DNA of 64,000 bases. Origin: Prado023 sp964638055. GTDB lineage: Bacteria > Actinomycetota > Actinomycetes > S36-B12 > CAIYMF01. Below the pieces are notes generated by a model that saw nothing but the letters and a program-made list of their open reading frames with translations, made no database searches and was not told where the DNA came from. The position numbers and the translations under genes were made by a program. Each line of letters begins with the position of its first letter. Position 1 is the first letter of the stretch. The DNA is taken from the NCBI GenBank assembly GCA_964638055.1, contig CAZWXF010000003.1, forward strand, positions 13,206 to 77,205, read 5' to 3'. Shown one piece after another: positions 20,671-29,113 of the stretch.

Positions 20671-20985
20671 CGGTCGAGCTTGTCGAGACCACGACCCCAG
20701 GTGCAGTGGTACGACAGGATCGCCGACGCGGACAGGCCCGAGTGGCACTTCCAGGATTGGTCGGGCCAAGTAGGAGACATCGCAGGCCGCACGAGCTGCG
20801 GTCCGTGCTGGGCATGTGGACGCTGGTCTCGACTGTGCTCGACCGGCGTGGTCTCGACTGTGCTCGACCGGCGTGGTCTCGACGGGCTCGACCGTGGTCT
20901 CGACGGGCTCGGCCAGCGGGCACATGCGTCGGTCGAGCTTGTCGAGACCACGACCCCAGGCGCAGGGGCACGACACGATCGCCCA
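20671..20985. repeat. Composite dispersed repeats upstream of the hydrogenase-like operon
   Basis: The 600 bp between the ArsR gene and the operon holds no gene. It has two copies (20671-20730 and 20930-20984) of a composite element: GGTCGAGCTTGTCGAGACC followed by ACGACCCCAGG and a GGYACGACASGATCGCC tail. Between them (20825-20925) are several shorter copies in the other orientation. Confidence 0.8.
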
Positions 20986-21158
20986 CGTTGGGCCGAGAAG
21001 CAGGTCCAGAACTGGAGTCGGACCAAGCGCGAGCGACAACCGGGGCCGCCAGCCCGACGGTGTTAGTGTCTGCACCTGAAGAATCGTTCAACTGCTCAAT
21101 CGTGAAGGTCGGTCGGCGTGATCGAGCCGCAGTCCCGGGTCCTCCCGCAGGCCCTCCC

Positions 21159-21653
21159 GTGAGCCTGCGCGACCTGGTCGGCCTCATCGGGCGCGCGGGG
21201 CGGGTGGCCGAGCCGGCACCTCCCGCGCCAGAGCCGCAGCCGGGGTTCACCCCGCCCGGATCCCTCGCCGGCAGCGTCCAGGTCCGCCACGTCGACGCAG
21301 GGTCGTGCAACGGCTGCGAGATCGAGGTGGGGGCGGCATTCGGCCCCGTGTACGACGTCGAGCGCTACGGCGCGCGCCTCGTGGCCTCCCCCCGGCACGC
21401 CGACGTGCTGCTCGTGACCGGCGTGGTGACGCGGAACATGCTCGAGCCGCTGCGCCGGACGGTTGCCGCGACGCCCGAGCCCCGTGTGGTCATCGCCGTG
21501 GGGGAGTGCGCGCGCAACTGCGGGGTGTTCCGGCAGGGCTACGGCGTCGTGGGTTCCGTCGACGAGGTGGTCCCCGTGGACCTCGAGGTGCCGGGCTGTC
21601 CGCCCGAGCCTGACGAGATCGTGGCGGCGCTGCGGCGGGTGACGGGCCGATGA
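21159..21653 (+). CDS. NuoB/HyfI-like Fe-S small subunit
   Basis: A 164-residue Fe-S subunit of the NADH-quinone-oxidoreductase 20-kDa / [NiFe]-hydrogenase small-subunit family. The four proximal-cluster ligands are present: C50 and C53 in SCNGCE, C117 and/or C121 in GECARNCG, and C147 in PGCPPEP. So a [4Fe-4S] cluster is expected. The start is uncertain; GTG 21159 gives a family-sized protein, and GTG 21102 would add 19 residues. It overlaps the next gene by an ATGA and is the first gene of the six-gene operon. It corresponds to Rv0082 in position. Confidence 0.85.
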   Translation: MSLRDLVGLIGRAGRVAEPAPPAPEPQPGFTPPGSLAGSVQVRHVDAGSCNGCEIEVGAAFGPVYDVERYGARLVASPRHADVLLVTGVVTRNMLEPLRRTVAATPEPRVVIAVGECARNCGVFRQGYGVVGSVDEVVPVDLEVPGCPPEPDEIVAALRRVTGR

Positions 21654-23659
21654 CGGTGGTGGAGGCCGGGCTGCTGTCGCAGGTCGGCCTGCTGGCCGTC
21701 GCCGCGCTGTGCGCCCTCGTGCCCCACCCCCGACTGCGCACTCAGCTCAGCGGGTCCGCATGCGTCGGCCTGGGCCTAGCAGGAGTGGTGACCGGGGGCG
21801 CGGCCATGTCGGGCGGGACCGGCTCGATCCAGGTGTCGCTGGCGCTCCCTCTGACCGGGGGATTGGACCCCCTCGCTCTCTCCCCGAGCCCCCTCGGCGG
21901 CGTCTTCACCGTCGTGGCCGGTGCAGTGGGAGCCCTGGCCGCCATCTACGGGATCGGCTACGCCTCGGGTGCTGCGGCCTCGCGCACCGGGTGGCTGGCG
22001 TTCGCGGTGTTCCTCGCCGGCATGCAGCTGGTCGCGCAGTCGGCCGACCTGGTCTCGTTCCTGCTCGCGTGGGAGCTCATGGCAGTGGCCTCCACCGTGC
22101 TGCTGCTGGCCGATCACGCCCGCCGACCACAGGTACGGGGGGCGTCGCTGTGGTACGCGGTGATGACGCACCTGAGCTTCGTCCTTCTCCTGGCCGGCTT
22201 CGCGGTCCTCGCAGCCGACGCGGGCGGCACGTCCTTCACGGCGATCGCGGCTGCGGGGTCATCCGGCGCCGGCGCCGACCTGGCCTTCGTGCTGCTCGCA
22301 GCGGGCTTCGCCACGAAGGCCGGGTTGGTGCCGGTCCACGTGTGGCTGCCGATGGCCCATCCCGAGGCTCCCAGCCACGTGTCGGCGGCGATGAGCGCGG
22401 CCATGGTCAAGATGGGCGTCTACGGGCTGCTGCTGGTGACGATCCAGCTGCTTCCTGCCGGGCCCCAGTGGTGGGGCCTGCTCCTGCTGGCGATGGGTGC
22501 GCTGTCGGCGGTGTACGGGGTGCTGCAGGCCTCGGTGGCCAGCGATCTCAAGCGGCTGCTCGCGTACTCCACGACGGAGAACGTGGGGCTGATGGTGACG
22601 GCCCTGGCGATGTCCCTGCTGTTGGCACAGGCGGGGCAGCCCGCAGTGGCCGACGTCGCCCTCACCGCAACGCTGCTGCTCGTGGTCAGCCACGCCGCGT
22701 TCAAGACCGTGCTCTTCCTGGGCGCGGGGTCCGTGCTGCACGCCACGGGGGAGCGGGACCTCGACCGTCTGGGCGGGCTGGCCTCGGCCATGCCGGTCAC
22801 CGGGGCTGCCTTCGGCGTCGCCGCTCTGGCTGCTGCCGCGCTGCCGGTCACGGCCGGCTTCGTCGCGGAATGGTCACTGCTGCAGGCGCTGGTCCACGGC
22901 CACGGCGCCGGCGACCAGCTGCTGGCAGTCGTGCTGCCGATCACCGTCGGCGTCGTGGCGCTGACCGCCGGGCTGGCGCTGCTGACGTTCGTGAAGGCCC
23001 ACGGGATCGCGTTCCTGGCCCGCCCCCGCAGCGATGGCGCTCTGGCCGCGCACGAGGCGGGCCCGGCCATGCGGACGGCGATGCTGCTCGGAGTCGTCGC
23101 CGTGCTGGGGATCGGCCTTGCCCCCGGCCCGGTGTCCGCGGCGCTGGCCACGACGGTCGGAGCCTCGGGAGTCTCATCGGTCGGGCTGCTTGGCCTGGAC
23201 CTCCCAGCCGTGCAGGCCCTGCTCGACCCGGTCGCCCTCGTGGCGCTCGGCCTGTTCCTGGCGGTCCCGGTCGCGCTCGCCCACTGGGCGGCGGCCAGGC
23301 GGCTACCGCGACTCGACGTCGACCTGGCGTGGGGATGCGGCGGCGTTCGGGTGAGCCCGCGGATGCAGTACACGGCGACCTCCTACGCGGAGCCGCTCGT
23401 GCGGGTGTTCTCCGACGCCCTGCAGCCGTCGCAGGACCTCGTCGTCACCCATGCCGAGGAGTCGCAGTTCGTCGTGCGGCGTGTGGAGTTCTCCCAACGG
23501 GTCGGCGATGTCGTGGCCGACCGCGTGTACTCGCCCTTCTCCAAGGCTCTGGTCCGCTTCGGGCGGGCGGCCGCGCGCGTGCAGAACGGCAGCATCCATC
23601 GGTACCTGCTGTTCTCGTTCACGGCCCTGATCGTGGTGCTCGTGGTGGTCTCGACATGA
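21650..23659 (+). CDS. hyfB: HyfB-like antiporter-type membrane subunit
   Basis: A 669-residue polytopic membrane protein of the NuoL/MrpA family. LLAWELMAVAS carries the conserved membrane Glu. FATKAGLVPVHVWLPMAHPEAPSHVSAAMSAAMVKMGVYG carries the two conserved Lys residues and the His-rich loop used in ion or proton movement. At least a dozen hydrophobic segments fill the protein. The last 120 residues (from about LDVDLAWGCGG) form the soluble-plus-one-helix tail common to HyfB/HycC. Starts with an ATGA overlap with the small-subunit gene and ends with one into hyfC. Confidence 0.92.
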   Translation: MTVVEAGLLSQVGLLAVAALCALVPHPRLRTQLSGSACVGLGLAGVVTGGAAMSGGTGSIQVSLALPLTGGLDPLALSPSPLGGVFTVVAGAVGALAAIYGIGYASGAAASRTGWLAFAVFLAGMQLVAQSADLVSFLLAWELMAVASTVLLLADHARRPQVRGASLWYAVMTHLSFVLLLAGFAVLAADAGGTSFTAIAAAGSSGAGADLAFVLLAAGFATKAGLVPVHVWLPMAHPEAPSHVSAAMSAAMVKMGVYGLLLVTIQLLPAGPQWWGLLLLAMGALSAVYGVLQASVASDLKRLLAYSTTENVGLMVTALAMSLLLAQAGQPAVADVALTATLLLVVSHAAFKTVLFLGAGSVLHATGERDLDRLGGLASAMPVTGAAFGVAALAAAALPVTAGFVAEWSLLQALVHGHGAGDQLLAVVLPITVGVVALTAGLALLTFVKAHGIAFLARPRSDGALAAHEAGPAMRTAMLLGVVAVLGIGLAPGPVSAALATTVGASGVSSVGLLGLDLPAVQALLDPVALVALGLFLAVPVALAHWAAARRLPRLDVDLAWGCGGVRVSPRMQYTATSYAEPLVRVFSDALQPSQDLVVTHAEESQFVVRRVEFSQRVGDVVADRVYSPFSKALVRFGRAAARVQNGSIHRYLLFSFTALIVVLVVVST

Positions 23660-24603
23660 ACGCCACAGCCCTGGCCGCCATCGTCGTGCAGGTCGTGCTC
23701 GTGGTGGCGCTCACGCCGCTGCTGATCGGGGTCATGCGGCAGGTCCGCGCCCGCATGGAGGGCCGCGTGGGCGCCGGCGCCGCCCAGCCCTGGCGTGACG
23801 TCCGCAAGCTGCTGGCCAAGCAGCCGTTGAGAGCGTCGGGGACCAGCGCACTTCTCGTCGCGGCGCCGCTCATGCTCGTCATGTCCAGCCTGCTCGTCTG
23901 CGCGCTGGTGCCCATGGTCAGCACCGCGACCCTCCCCCTCGTGCCGGACGACCTGTTCGTCGTCGTCTCGGTGCTGCTGCTGGGCACGGTGGCGCTGGCC
24001 CTGCTCGGCCTGGAGTCCGGCACCGCCTTCGGCGGGATGGGGTCCAGCCGGCACATGACCATCGCCGCGCTGGTGGAGCCCACCGTGCTCGTGTCCGTCT
24101 ACGCGCTTTCCATCCCGGTGGGCACGTCGGCTCTGTCGGAGATCGTCACCGCGAGGCAGGTGGACCCGGCTTCGGTGGTCTCGCCGGTGAGCCTGCTCGC
24201 GGTGATCGCCCTGCTGCTGGCGGTCCTCGCCGAGACCGGGCGCCTGCCCGTGGACAACCCCTCGACCCATCTGGAGCTGACCATGGTCCACGAGGCGATG
24301 GTGCTGGAGAGCTCGGGGCGCGACCTGGCCTGGCTCGAGCTCGGATCGTGGCTGCGCCTCAGTGCCCTGCTCGGCCTCGTCGTCAACCTGGTGCTGCCGT
24401 TCGGCGTGGCGACCAGCCTGACCCCGTGGTCCCTGCTCATCGGAGCGGGAGCGATCACGGTGAAGCTGCTCGCCGCCGGCGCCGCCATCGCCCTGGTGGA
24501 GGTGTTCCTGGCCAAGGTCCGGCTCTTCCGGGTGCCCGAGCTGCTGGCCGGCTCCTTCGTCCTGGCCTTCCTGTCCGTCACCGGCTCCTTCCTGATCGGC
24601 TGA
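23656..24603 (+). CDS. hyfC: HyfC/HycD-like membrane subunit (NuoH family)
   Basis: A 315-residue membrane protein of the NuoH family, which anchors the soluble arm to the membrane and forms the quinone-side entry in complex I. AAQPWRDVRKLLAKQPLRA is the conserved cytoplasmic loop after helix 1; AETGRLPVDNPSTHLELTMVHEAMVLE is the diagnostic acidic loop, here intact (E...D-N-P-x-T-H-x-E-x-x-M-x-H-E). Several hydrophobic helices follow. Corresponds to Rv0084 (hycD) in the mycobacterial locus. Confidence 0.93.
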   Translation: MNATALAAIVVQVVLVVALTPLLIGVMRQVRARMEGRVGAGAAQPWRDVRKLLAKQPLRASGTSALLVAAPLMLVMSSLLVCALVPMVSTATLPLVPDDLFVVVSVLLLGTVALALLGLESGTAFGGMGSSRHMTIAALVEPTVLVSVYALSIPVGTSALSEIVTARQVDPASVVSPVSLLAVIALLLAVLAETGRLPVDNPSTHLELTMVHEAMVLESSGRDLAWLELGSWLRLSALLGLVVNLVLPFGVATSLTPWSLLIGAGAITVKLLAAGAAIALVEVFLAKVRLFRVPELLAGSFVLAFLSVTGSFLIG

Positions 24604-24611
24604 GCGGCACG

Positions 24612-25274
24612 ATGATGGACTCCAGCCTCAGCGCCCAACTGGTCGCCACAGCCACGGGACTGCTGCTGCTCACGGCCGTCCTGCAGGTGTGGCGCCGGTC
24701 CCTCGCGGCCTCCATCCGGCTGCTGGCGGTCCAGGGCGCGGCGCTGGGCCTGCTGGTGGCCACCACCGGGCTGAGCGAGGGGGAGCCGGTGGTCGTCGCG
24801 CTTGCGGTCGTGGTGCTGGGCGTCAAGGCCGGGGTGATTCCCTGGGGGCTGGCCCAGACCGCACGGCTCACCGGCGCCACGCGGGAGGTCGCCCCCCTGG
24901 TCAATCCGACGGCCGCTCTGCTGATGGCCGCGCTCCTGACCGGTCTGGCGTACGTGGTGTGCGCCCCGATCACCGCCGCCGCCCACACGCCCCACGCCGA
25001 CGCGGCCGCCGTCGGCGTGGCGATGGTCCTGATCGGCTTCCTCGTGATGGCCACCCGGCGCACGGCCCTGTCCCAGCTCATCGGATTCGTGGTGCTCGAC
25101 AACGGCATCGCCACGACCGCGTTCCTGACCTCCGGTGGCGTCCCCCTGGTCGTCGAGCTCGGAGTGACCCTCGACGTCCTGCTCGTCGTCCTGATCCTGC
25201 AGGTCCTGGCCGCCCAGATGCGCCTGACCCACGCCAACCTGGACCTCGTCGATCTCGCGGAGCTGCACGACTGA
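24612..25274 (+). CDS. hyfE: HyfE-like membrane subunit (NuoK-related)
   Basis: A 220-residue membrane protein with about six hydrophobic segments, related to NuoK/MnhC and to HyfE/HycP. GLLVATTGLSEGEPVVVALAVVVLGVKAGVIPWGLAQT contains the short acidic segment and the lysine of this family; QLIGFVVLDNGIATTAFL is the second conserved segment. ATG 24612 lies 8 bp after hyfC, and the stop codon overlaps the next start (TGATG). Confidence 0.88.
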   Translation: MMDSSLSAQLVATATGLLLLTAVLQVWRRSLAASIRLLAVQGAALGLLVATTGLSEGEPVVVALAVVVLGVKAGVIPWGLAQTARLTGATREVAPLVNPTAALLMAALLTGLAYVVCAPITAAAHTPHADAAAVGVAMVLIGFLVMATRRTALSQLIGFVVLDNGIATTAFLTSGGVPLVVELGVTLDVLLVVLILQVLAAQMRLTHANLDLVDLAELHD

Positions 25275-26797
25275 TGGCCGTTCTCATCTGGATCCCGCTG
25301 CTGGTCCCGCTGGCCTTCGCCGTCCCCTCGGCGCTGCGCCGCAACGCGCCCTGGACGCCCTGGCTGGACCTGGCTGCGGCCGTGGCCGTGCTGGCGACCG
25401 GGATCGGCCTGCTCGCCGCAACGACGACCGGCGAGCCGGTCATGGCCGGATCGCTGCTGCGCGCAGATGCCCTGTCGGCGTGGATGCTCACCGTGATCGG
25501 CGCGGTCGGGGTGGTCGCCCTCTGGGGCGGGCTGCCGATGCGCAGCGAGGCCGGCGCCGGTCCGGATGGGGTGTTCACCGCGCTTGTGTGCCTGTTCCTC
25601 GCCGCCATGAGCCTGGCCGTGCTCGCAGACGACCTGGGCATCCTCTGGGTCGCGGTCGAGGCCACCACCATCACGACCGCCTTCCTGGTCAACCAGCACG
25701 GCGGGCCGAGCGCACTGGAGGCCGCCTGGAAGTACGTGGTGCTGGGCTCGGTCGGGGTGGCGATCGCCTTCCTGGGCGTCGTGCTGCTCTACGCCGCCTC
25801 CAGCGCCGCGGGCACGGCCACGCTGTCCTGGACGGCGCTGTCCTCAGGGAGCATCCCGCTGGACCCGGACCTGACCCGGATGGCCGTGGCCCTGGCCGCC
25901 CTCGGATTCGCCACCAAGGCCGGACTGGCCCCCATGCACTCCTGGTTGCCCGACGCCCACAGCCAGGCCCCCGCCCCGGTGTCGGGGCTGATGTCCGGGG
26001 TGCTGCTCTCCGTGGCGCTCTACGCGATCCTGCGGATACAGGCGATCAGCGACGCAGTGCTCGGCACCGGCTTCATGCGCGGGATGCTGCTGGGCGGCGG
26101 ACTGCTCAGCCTCGCTGTCGCTGCCTCGCTGATCCTGGCCCAGCGTGACTACAAGCGCCTGCTCGCCTACTCCAGCATCGAGCACATGGGCCTCATGGCC
26201 CTGGCCGCCGCGATCGGGGGAGCCCTGGCCACCTCCGCCCTGCTGCTGCACATGCTCGGCCACGGGCTGGTCAAGGCGGCGATGTTCCTCGTGGCCGGGC
26301 GGATACTGGCCGCCGAGCGCTCCAGCGGGATCGCCGACGTGCGCGACATGCTCCTGCGCCGGCCCGACCTGGCCCGGCCCTGGCTGGCTGGAACCGCTGC
26401 CCTGCTCGGCTTCCCCCCATTCGTGCTGTTCTTCACTGAGGTGGCCATCTTCGTCGCGGGATGGCAGGCGGGTCTGGGGCTGGCGATGGTGGCCGCGCTG
26501 GCCCTGCTCCTGCTCGTGTTCGCCGGAGTGGCCCGCCACGTCCTGGCGATGACGATCAGCGCGGGCACCCGCGGGGTTCAGGAGGGGGTGTATCCGGATG
26601 AGCGGACGGCCGCCACTCGGCTCCCCGGCCACCCGGACCACACCGATCCGCGGGCCACGGCGGCCCTCCCGCGCGGCACCGGGCGGCAGGCTCCGCTCGT
26701 CATGGCGCTGGCGGCGGCAGCGATCCTGGGCTTCCTGGTGGTGCCGTTCGCCGACGTCCTGAGCGCCGCTGCTGCCGCCCTGGGAGCCGGATCGTGA
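25274..26797 (+). CDS. hyfF: HyfF-like antiporter-type membrane subunit
   Basis: A 507-residue NuoL/M/N-family protein with about fourteen hydrophobic segments. WVAVEATTITTAFLV holds the conserved membrane Glu. FATKAGLAPMHSWLPDAHSQAPAPVSGLMSGVLLSVALY has the first Lys and the D-A-H-S-x-A-P loop, but Ser/Val stand where HyfB has its second Lys (MVK); that pattern is usual for HyfF. YKRLLAYSSIEHMG contains a further conserved Lys. Overlaps hyfG by GTGA. Confidence 0.92.
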   Translation: MAVLIWIPLLVPLAFAVPSALRRNAPWTPWLDLAAAVAVLATGIGLLAATTTGEPVMAGSLLRADALSAWMLTVIGAVGVVALWGGLPMRSEAGAGPDGVFTALVCLFLAAMSLAVLADDLGILWVAVEATTITTAFLVNQHGGPSALEAAWKYVVLGSVGVAIAFLGVVLLYAASSAAGTATLSWTALSSGSIPLDPDLTRMAVALAALGFATKAGLAPMHSWLPDAHSQAPAPVSGLMSGVLLSVALYAILRIQAISDAVLGTGFMRGMLLGGGLLSLAVAASLILAQRDYKRLLAYSSIEHMGLMALAAAIGGALATSALLLHMLGHGLVKAAMFLVAGRILAAERSSGIADVRDMLLRRPDLARPWLAGTAALLGFPPFVLFFTEVAIFVAGWQAGLGLAMVAALALLLLVFAGVARHVLAMTISAGTRGVQEGVYPDERTAATRLPGHPDHTDPRATAALPRGTGRQAPLVMALAAAAILGFLVVPFADVLSAAAAALGAGS

Positions 26798-28323
26798 CCG
26801 GCCCGACCGCGCGCCATGAGATCCCCCGCGAGCACCTCGCCGATGCTGCCGGCGCCCTCTTCGCCCAGGGGTGGCGGCTGGCCCTCGTCGCCGCGCACGA
26901 GGACCCGGACTCGTTCCGCATCGTGCACTGCTTCCTACGGCCGGTCGGACAGCGCACCGAGCTGGTCGTCACCGTCCCCCGCGACGACGCCTGGCTGCCC
27001 TCACTGGCCGGCGCGTCGCATCCCGCTGGCCGCTTCGAGCGCGAGATGCGCGACCTCTACGGCATCCGGCCCGAGGGGCACCCACAGCCCCGCCGGTTGG
27101 TCCGTCACGGCCACTGGCCGACCGGCTGGCACCCCATGCTCCGCGATGCCGACCCGACGCCCCGGTTCACTCCCGACGTGGGCTCGTACCCGTTCGTGGA
27201 GGTCGCCGGGGACGCCGTGTACGAGATCCCGGTCGGGCCCATCCACGCCGGGCTCATCGAGCCCGGGCACTTCCGGTTCTGGGTGGTGGGCGAGACCATC
27301 CTGCGGATGAAGGCCCGGCTGTGGTTCCTGCACCGCGGTGTCGAGAAGCTCTTCGAGGGCCGCCGCCCCGCCGACGGGATCGAGCTGGCCGAGCGGATCA
27401 GCGGCGACACCGCAGTCGGGCACACCCTCGCGTTCGTGATGGCCGTCGAGGAGGCCGCCGGGATCGAGGTCGACGAGCCCACACTCGCCGCCCGCGCGCT
27501 GCTGCTCGAGCTGGAGCGCATCTACAACCACGTCAATGACCTCGGGGCCATCGCCAACGATGTCGGCTTCGGGATCGCGCACGCCCACACTCAGCGGCTG
27601 CGCGAGACGCTGCTTCGACACAACAAGGCCGTGACCGGCCACCGACTCCTGCGCGGCGGCATCACTGTGGGCGGCGCCGGACTCCAGGATCAGCCCGACC
27701 TCGCGCTGCTCCGTGGCGTGGTCGACGAGGTGGCCCAGGTCGTGCGCATCGCGCTGGACCACAGTGTCGTGCGCGACCGGTTCACGGGCACGGCGGTCCT
27801 GCCCCGGGAGCAAGCCGATCACCTGGACACCCTCGGCTATGTCGCACGTGCCTCCGGTCGGGTGATCGACGCCCGGCAGGATCACCCCTTCGTCGACCTG
27901 GGCGGCTTCGAGGCGGTGGTGGAGGGCGCCGGCGACGTGCTCGCCAGGTTCATGGTCCGGGCCCGGGAGATCGAGGCGAGTGCCGAGCTGGTCGAGGGAC
28001 TGGCCACCCAGGCCGTGATGGCAGTGCAGTCCGCGCCCGCCGCTCCGACCACGCCAGCCAGGCAGTCGGCCGCCGCCGGGCTGGCCGAGCCACCCGCCCC
28101 TTCGGCGCGCCGTGCCGGGCTTGGTGTCGTGGAAGCCTGGCGCGGAACCCTGTGCACCCGGGCCGAGCTCGGCGCGGATGGGCTGCTCAGCCGGGTCAAG
28201 GTCGTGGACCCCTCGTGGTTCAACTGGCCGGCCCTGCCGATCGCGCTGAACGACACGATCGTGCCGGACTTCCCGCTGGCCAACAAGAGCTTCAACCAGT
28301 CATACGCCGGCAACGACCTGTAG
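26794..28323 (+). CDS. hyfG: HyfG-like large subunit lacking the NiFe site
   Basis: A 509-residue fusion of a NuoC-like domain (residues about 1-120, HPAGRFEREMRDLYGI) and a NuoD/[NiFe]-hydrogenase large-subunit domain (IGPIHAG-like VGPIHAGLIEPGHFRFW, YNHVNDLGAIANDVGF). In a true hydrogenase four cysteines hold Ni and Fe: two in ER-x-C-G-x-C and two in DPC-x-x-C. Here the first site reads ERISGDT (Ser203, Thr206) and the second DPSWFN (Ser474, Asn477). All four are gone, so no Ni-Fe centre can form. The fold and subunit contacts appear intact. Corresponds to Rv0087 (hycE). Confidence 0.92.
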   Translation: MTGPTARHEIPREHLADAAGALFAQGWRLALVAAHEDPDSFRIVHCFLRPVGQRTELVVTVPRDDAWLPSLAGASHPAGRFEREMRDLYGIRPEGHPQPRRLVRHGHWPTGWHPMLRDADPTPRFTPDVGSYPFVEVAGDAVYEIPVGPIHAGLIEPGHFRFWVVGETILRMKARLWFLHRGVEKLFEGRRPADGIELAERISGDTAVGHTLAFVMAVEEAAGIEVDEPTLAARALLLELERIYNHVNDLGAIANDVGFGIAHAHTQRLRETLLRHNKAVTGHRLLRGGITVGGAGLQDQPDLALLRGVVDEVAQVVRIALDHSVVRDRFTGTAVLPREQADHLDTLGYVARASGRVIDARQDHPFVDLGGFEAVVEGAGDVLARFMVRAREIEASAELVEGLATQAVMAVQSAPAAPTTPARQSAAAGLAEPPAPSARRAGLGVVEAWRGTLCTRAELGADGLLSRVKVVDPSWFNWPALPIALNDTIVPDFPLANKSFNQSYAGNDL

Positions 28324-28362
28324 GCCGGGGGCTCCCTGCGCGTCGGTGCGGCTGGAGCAGCG

Positions 28363-28914
28363 TCAGCCGAGCCGGATCGGAGCCTCAGTCTGGTCCTCGA
28401 CCCTGGCCACCTCCGGCAGCCGAGCGGCGGCCTTCTGCCCCCGGGGGCGCACGGCGTGCTTGCTCACGATCGACAGGCGGTTGAACAGGTTCATCGTGAT
28501 GGCCACCCACGCCACGGCCGAGATCTGCGCGGGCGTCAGGTGATGGGCCGCCTCGGCGTAGTCGGCGTCCTGCGTGCGGGGGTCGGGCAGCCGGGTGATC
28601 GACTCGGCCAACGTGAGGGCCGCGCGCTCGGACGGCGTGAACAGCGTCGTGTCGCGCCAGGCGGAGAGGACGGACAGGCGCTGGGTCCCCTCGCCCGCCT
28701 TCAGCGCGGCGCGGACGTGGACGTCCAGGCAGAAGGAGCAGCCGTTGATCTGGGAGATCCGGATGCTCACGAGCTCCACGAGCAGCCTGCTGAGCCCTGC
28801 GTGCTGGGTGGCCGTGCGCAGCGCGTCGGACACCTCCAGCTGCGCGGTGTAGACCGCGGGGTGTGCCTTGTCGATCGAGACGCGATTGCCGCGCGTTCCA
28901 CGGTTCACTGTCAT
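28363..28914 (-). CDS. AhpD-like / carboxymuconolactone decarboxylase family protein
   Basis: A 183-residue protein of the CMD/AhpD fold. INGCSFCLDVHVRAALKAGE has the C-x-x-C...H redox motif of alkyl-hydroperoxidase-like members, and AWRDTTLFTPSERAALTLAESI is the standard following helix. This supports a peroxidase or thiol-disulfide role rather than carboxymuconolactone decarboxylation. ATG 28914 is chosen over 28923 for spacing from GGAG. It converges on hyfG with 39 bp between stops. Confidence 0.9.
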   Translation of the reverse strand: MTVNRGTRGNRVSIDKAHPAVYTAQLEVSDALRTATQHAGLSRLLVELVSIRISQINGCSFCLDVHVRAALKAGEGTQRLSVLSAWRDTTLFTPSERAALTLAESITRLPDPRTQDADYAEAAHHLTPAQISAVAWVAITMNLFNRLSIVSKHAVRPRGQKAAARLPEVARVEDQTEAPIRLG

Positions 28915-29113
28915 GGCAGGCATCTCCGGCCTGCCGCTGTGCTCTGGACCATGCCAGGACGATCCCGCAGGCCCCGCGGGGGTGTCACGTCGACGCGCCG
29001 ATCATGCGGCGGGCCACGCTGGACGTGGGTGGGCACGGCGTTCCCCGACGGGCCCGGCCGACCCGTGGGGCGGCCTGATCCCGGGTCGCCCCGGCTCGTG
29101 GTAGTCAGGGCGC

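Noticed and set aside
20706..21158. In-frame extension of the NuoB-like gene through the repeat region
   Set aside because: The extra residues are encoded by dispersed repeats and have no family similarity; the Fe-S subunit begins normally after 21159.
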